Shown one piece after another: positions 61,271 through 64,000 of a stretch of 64,000 bases of DNA (position 1 is its first letter; every line of letters starts with the position of its first letter). Below the pieces are notes generated by a model, which was not told where the DNA came from, made no database searches, and was given only the letters and a program-made list of their open reading frames with translations. The position numbers were made by a program, and so were the translations under genes. The DNA comes from Artemisia argyi (Eukaryota; Streptophyta; Magnoliopsida; Asterales; Asteraceae). The DNA lies in the NCBI GenBank assembly GCA_030686995.1, contig CM060709.1, positions 129,238,373 through 129,302,372 on the forward strand. Direction: 5' to 3'.

Positions 61271-61311
61271 GAACATTGGGGACAATGTTCATCCAAAGTG
61301 TAAGGGGAGGG
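61271..61311 (+). other. GGGA-loop hairpin plus purine tract 1, element B
   Basis: GAACATTG (61271-61278), loop GGGA, CAATGTTC (61283-61290), then AAAGTGTAAGGGGAGGG ending at 61311. Same layout as 21221-21264 in element A. Confidence 0.75.
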
Positions 61312-62274
61312 TAAAATGATGATACCTTACAGATACACTTTCGCTTGAGTTTGTTTGTTTGATAGTAGATGTGTAATAAAACTATAAGAAATACTTGTTA
61401 GTGCAATTTTAGCGCCAAATTTAAAATTTTTTACAACATTTAGGAGTGAAACTTTAGCCATAGCAAGCGTCTCATGGATAGGAGATTGTATGACTAGCAC
61501 AAAACCGTACTATTCAGAAAAATTTTCCACCCAAATATGTGAGGTTCGCCTTTAGATTTGATAGGAAAAGCATTTACTATTAGTGCTTATGAGTGTACCG
61601 ATAGCATTTAGATTCTAGAACTTGCGTTAGTGATGCATCCCGAGACCGCTAGTGAGACTACATTCGTGTGATAGGATTTACCACATGATAAGAGGCATTA
61701 GAATCACCCTTGTTTTAAACCCGTATCATAATTACTTGACCATTTAAGTCATATTACTTGGCTAGTTAAGTCAACTAATTTTTCCCACACCCTTAGCGTT
61801 GTACTCATTTTTAGTACACGAAACCCCTAGTACACCCCTCCGAGCCTATCTTTTCGTTTCTAACTTTAAGCATTTTACTTAAAGGAAGAATTTGTTACAC
61901 CCCACTTAAATGTACAACCAAATCGCCTTAGCCTTCCGTGTATGCACTCATTTTTAGTGCATTATTGTTATTTGTTAAACCCTAAGTTAATTATCTAATT
62001 GATTACATGGTTGCTAAGTCGAGTCATATCCTTGTACATATTATTTTGGGACGATTGGGACTCATGGGTAAAGTACTTATGTTATGGAGTAATGGGGAAG
62101 AACATAATATTATTACCCCCATATGTGCGTTAATCTTAAAAGTACTCCAAGTATTTTGATTATCTTAATTCGAGTCGTTAGATTAGTTTATTGTAAAGTA
62201 TGTAAAAATTCAAGTGTAAGGGAAATGTTCATTCCCTATGATGTATTATTTTGGATGGTAGGGTAAGAGTGTAT

Positions 62275-62327
<53 letters not shown>

Positions 62328-62860
62328 AGAAAAAAAAAGAGAAAAAAACATACGGACTACCATCCCGTTTCATTCTATGTTCATTTTATGTTATTGTTAT
62401 TTTTCATTTATTAGCTTAAGTCGAGTCTAGTCTTGGCTTAGCAACGCTATATTGTACATGTAATTAACCAAGATTGTTAACTCGCCACCAGTAAAGACTG
62501 CCTATATCCAACAAAACTATGTATTCCATATCCCTACACCTAACGTTACAACCCTTTAAAAAGACCTCTTTGATATTTTATCCTAGGTGCTTATGCCATG
62601 TGGTGGAGGTTTGATCCTTTCCCAAGCCTATGGTAATCTATTTTGCTATGACAGGTAGTGAGAGATATTTTTCGTTTCCATATTGTGATATTACTTTATT
62701 ACACCCGAGAGATGTGAGTATCTAAACACTATTTGTGAGGTGCTAGTGTATAACCTCCGTGCTTGTCTTTGGTCTTTAGTGGAACAATTATCTGTTGTAA
62801 TTACTTTTATATTAGTGTTAAATGACCCCTAACTTGTATTTTGAGTAGAATAAAAGCGCA
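61312..62860 (+). other. Non-coding interior of element B, part 2
   Basis: No ORF of note. Two near-copies of a segment with CTTTTTAGTACACGAAACC-type and TGCACTCATTTTTAGTGCA motifs lie at about 61803-61825 and 61944-61962. A49 homopolymer at 62277-62325. Confidence 0.6.
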
Positions 62861-62899
62861 TTTGCTTGAGGACAAGCAAATCTCAAGTGTAAGGGTATA
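62861..62899 (+). other. AGGA-loop hairpin plus polypurine tract, element B
   Basis: TTTGCTTG (62861-62868), loop AGGA, CAAGCAAA (62873-62880), then CAAGTGTAAGGG just before the 3' LTR at 62900. Confidence 0.8.
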
Positions 62900-64000
62900 T
62901 GATGAGGCGAAAAATGAACCACTTTTAAAGGGTCATTTAAGCCCGAAATTGAATTTATTTGATCAAATATTACCCTAAATCGTTCATTTTGTGATTTTAG
63001 GTACTTTGGGAGTGAAATCTGGAAAATGAAGCAATTCAGACGTTTTTAGAGCATAAAAGTGAAGAAAATGCCAAAGACTTAATTTTCCATGCTGAGAACA
63101 GTACCTGACGGCGTCAAGAGGAATATCCTGACGGCGTCAAGAGTAAAAGTGGTGACGACCCAGTGCAAACCTGACGGCGTCACAACAAGGGCGTCAAGAG
63201 TTAATTTGGTGACGGCCTGCATAAGGTGTATACATGACGGCGTCAGACCCAGATCTAGGCAGTCCGAGGAACTATTTGGCGGCGAGATGACGGCGTCAGA
63301 CATTTGTTCTTGACGCCGTCACCTTCTAAACTCTATATATAGTTTTCTATTTTTCATTCATTAAGGAGGAACTTGTGTGGAGAACCCTAGGGCCGAACTT
63401 TGTAAACCCTAGCTCATATTTTACAGTACTTTCAAGGGTTTTCACCCCTTGAATCCTTTCATGTGCTATTAAGATAAGTCTTCTCTTTAATTCAATCAAT
63501 ATGTCTATGTGTTGGTTGATTATATCTTTTACTTGTCTTGATTTCAACATGCTAGGCTAGATTTATCTTGTGTTTGCTTAGATCTAATGAAACCTAGATG
63601 TTAAATATGTGTTGATTACTTGTTTATGGTTGTATTAGATGAATGATTTCAATGTTAGGCTTAAGAAAACTGGCAGATCTCCATTGTGTAACATGCTTGA
63701 ACGTCTTAGGAAACATGAACCGATGTGTACTAGGTTTTATTGGTTGTATTTAATGCATGAGTAAATTCTAATGATCTCATGTTAGGAGCTTCTTAGCCGG
63801 CTCGACATAGGAGTGAAGTAGGCACTCATAGGATTGGGGAAGTAAGTACGCCACCCCATGAATGGTATTAAGGAATACAATCCGTCATCCACGCAACTAT
63901 AACAAGTAATTAACGTGTAAAAGATATCTAGGGAGTAGTGAAATCTAAGTAAACACATTTCTCCCACATATTGCTCACAACTTTAGTTTAATTTAGTTTA
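62900..64000 (+). mobile_element. Element B 3' LTR, truncated by window end
   Basis: Collinear with 57941-59041. The U3 array here has six intact TGACG palindromes (for example 63106-63116 and 63129-63139), two more than the 5' LTR. Confidence 0.93.

Larger units (their letters stand above)
57941..64000 (+). mobile_element. Element B: young non-autonomous LTR retrotransposon (3' end outside window)
   Basis: 5' LTR 57941-59362 (TGATGAGGCG to CGCATCA) and 3' LTR from 62900, cut by the window end after 1101 bp. The LTR copies are collinear at a constant offset of 4959 with no indels. I count about 19 substitutions in 1.06 kb (near 1.8%). The internal region is 3537 bp: primer site, one intact ORF, then long non-coding sequence. 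No polymerase or integrase. The arrangement of modules is the same as in element A. Confidence 0.9.

Overview
The window is plant nuclear DNA: AT-rich, with GT-AG introns, TATA boxes 30-50 bp upstream of start codons, and a dense layer of nested LTR retrotransposons, Helitrons, MULE, hAT, Harbinger and Stowaway elements. The 19229-20928 reading frame and the protease-like 59526-60422 frame resemble proteins I associate with Asteraceae of the Anthemideae type (Tanacetum, Artemisia, Chrysanthemum). That placement comes from memory and is an inference. I see no prokaryotic features, rRNA genes, intact tRNA genes or CRISPR arrays.

1-2215 is the 3' end of a Sirevirus-type Copia element (three polypurine tracts, then the 3' LTR). 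2271-37976 is one nested stack. The host layer is a palindromic repeat (X) with arms at 2271-2919 and 37261-37976 and a core of GATGAACCTATGATAACATAA-like minisatellite. Into X went: (i) element A, a non-autonomous Ty3/Gypsy element (3455-26312, duplication ATGAA), whose 5' LTR was later split by element T, a Tekay-like non-autonomous element (4028-15833, duplication CATTT/TATTT); (ii) solo LTR C (26429-36330, minus strand, duplication CTAAC), itself split by a gene-capturing Helitron H1 (about 27217-34085); (iii) a 571-bp Helitron H2 (36358-36928). Removing these restores a continuous X core of about 1 kb.

38138-49474 is a gene-bearing interval. It holds two Stowaway MITEs, one convincing host gene (40373-44085, minus strand, two exons), a Harbinger MITE, two hAT MITEs and three poly(A) micro-insertions. 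The host gene encodes a 911-residue dehydrin-like protein: a very long Lys/Glu helical repeat region with regularly spaced cysteines and a C-terminal K-segment.

49475-54691 is a complete but decayed Mutator-like element with a perfect 9-bp duplication. It has a mudrA-type transposase gene entering from the right TIR and a convergent GRF zinc-finger/membrane-anchor gene entering from the left TIR, the same layout as maize MuDR. After it come a SINE, a hAT MITE, a Harbinger transposase relic and a Harbinger MITE. 57941 to the window end is element B, a young non-autonomous LTR element whose single intact ORF is a retropepsin-like protein that has lost its catalytic aspartate.

The strongest leads for something new are the RNA-like modules shared by elements A and B (a stop-proximal two-hairpin GCGCTT module, and hairpins with an AGGA/GGGA loop before each G-tract), the paired leader hairpins presenting TTGGGACGC loops in element T, the antisense ORFs with their own TATA boxes inside T, the two-gene MULE, and the giant Cys-periodic dehydrin. 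All alignments and counts were made by eye.
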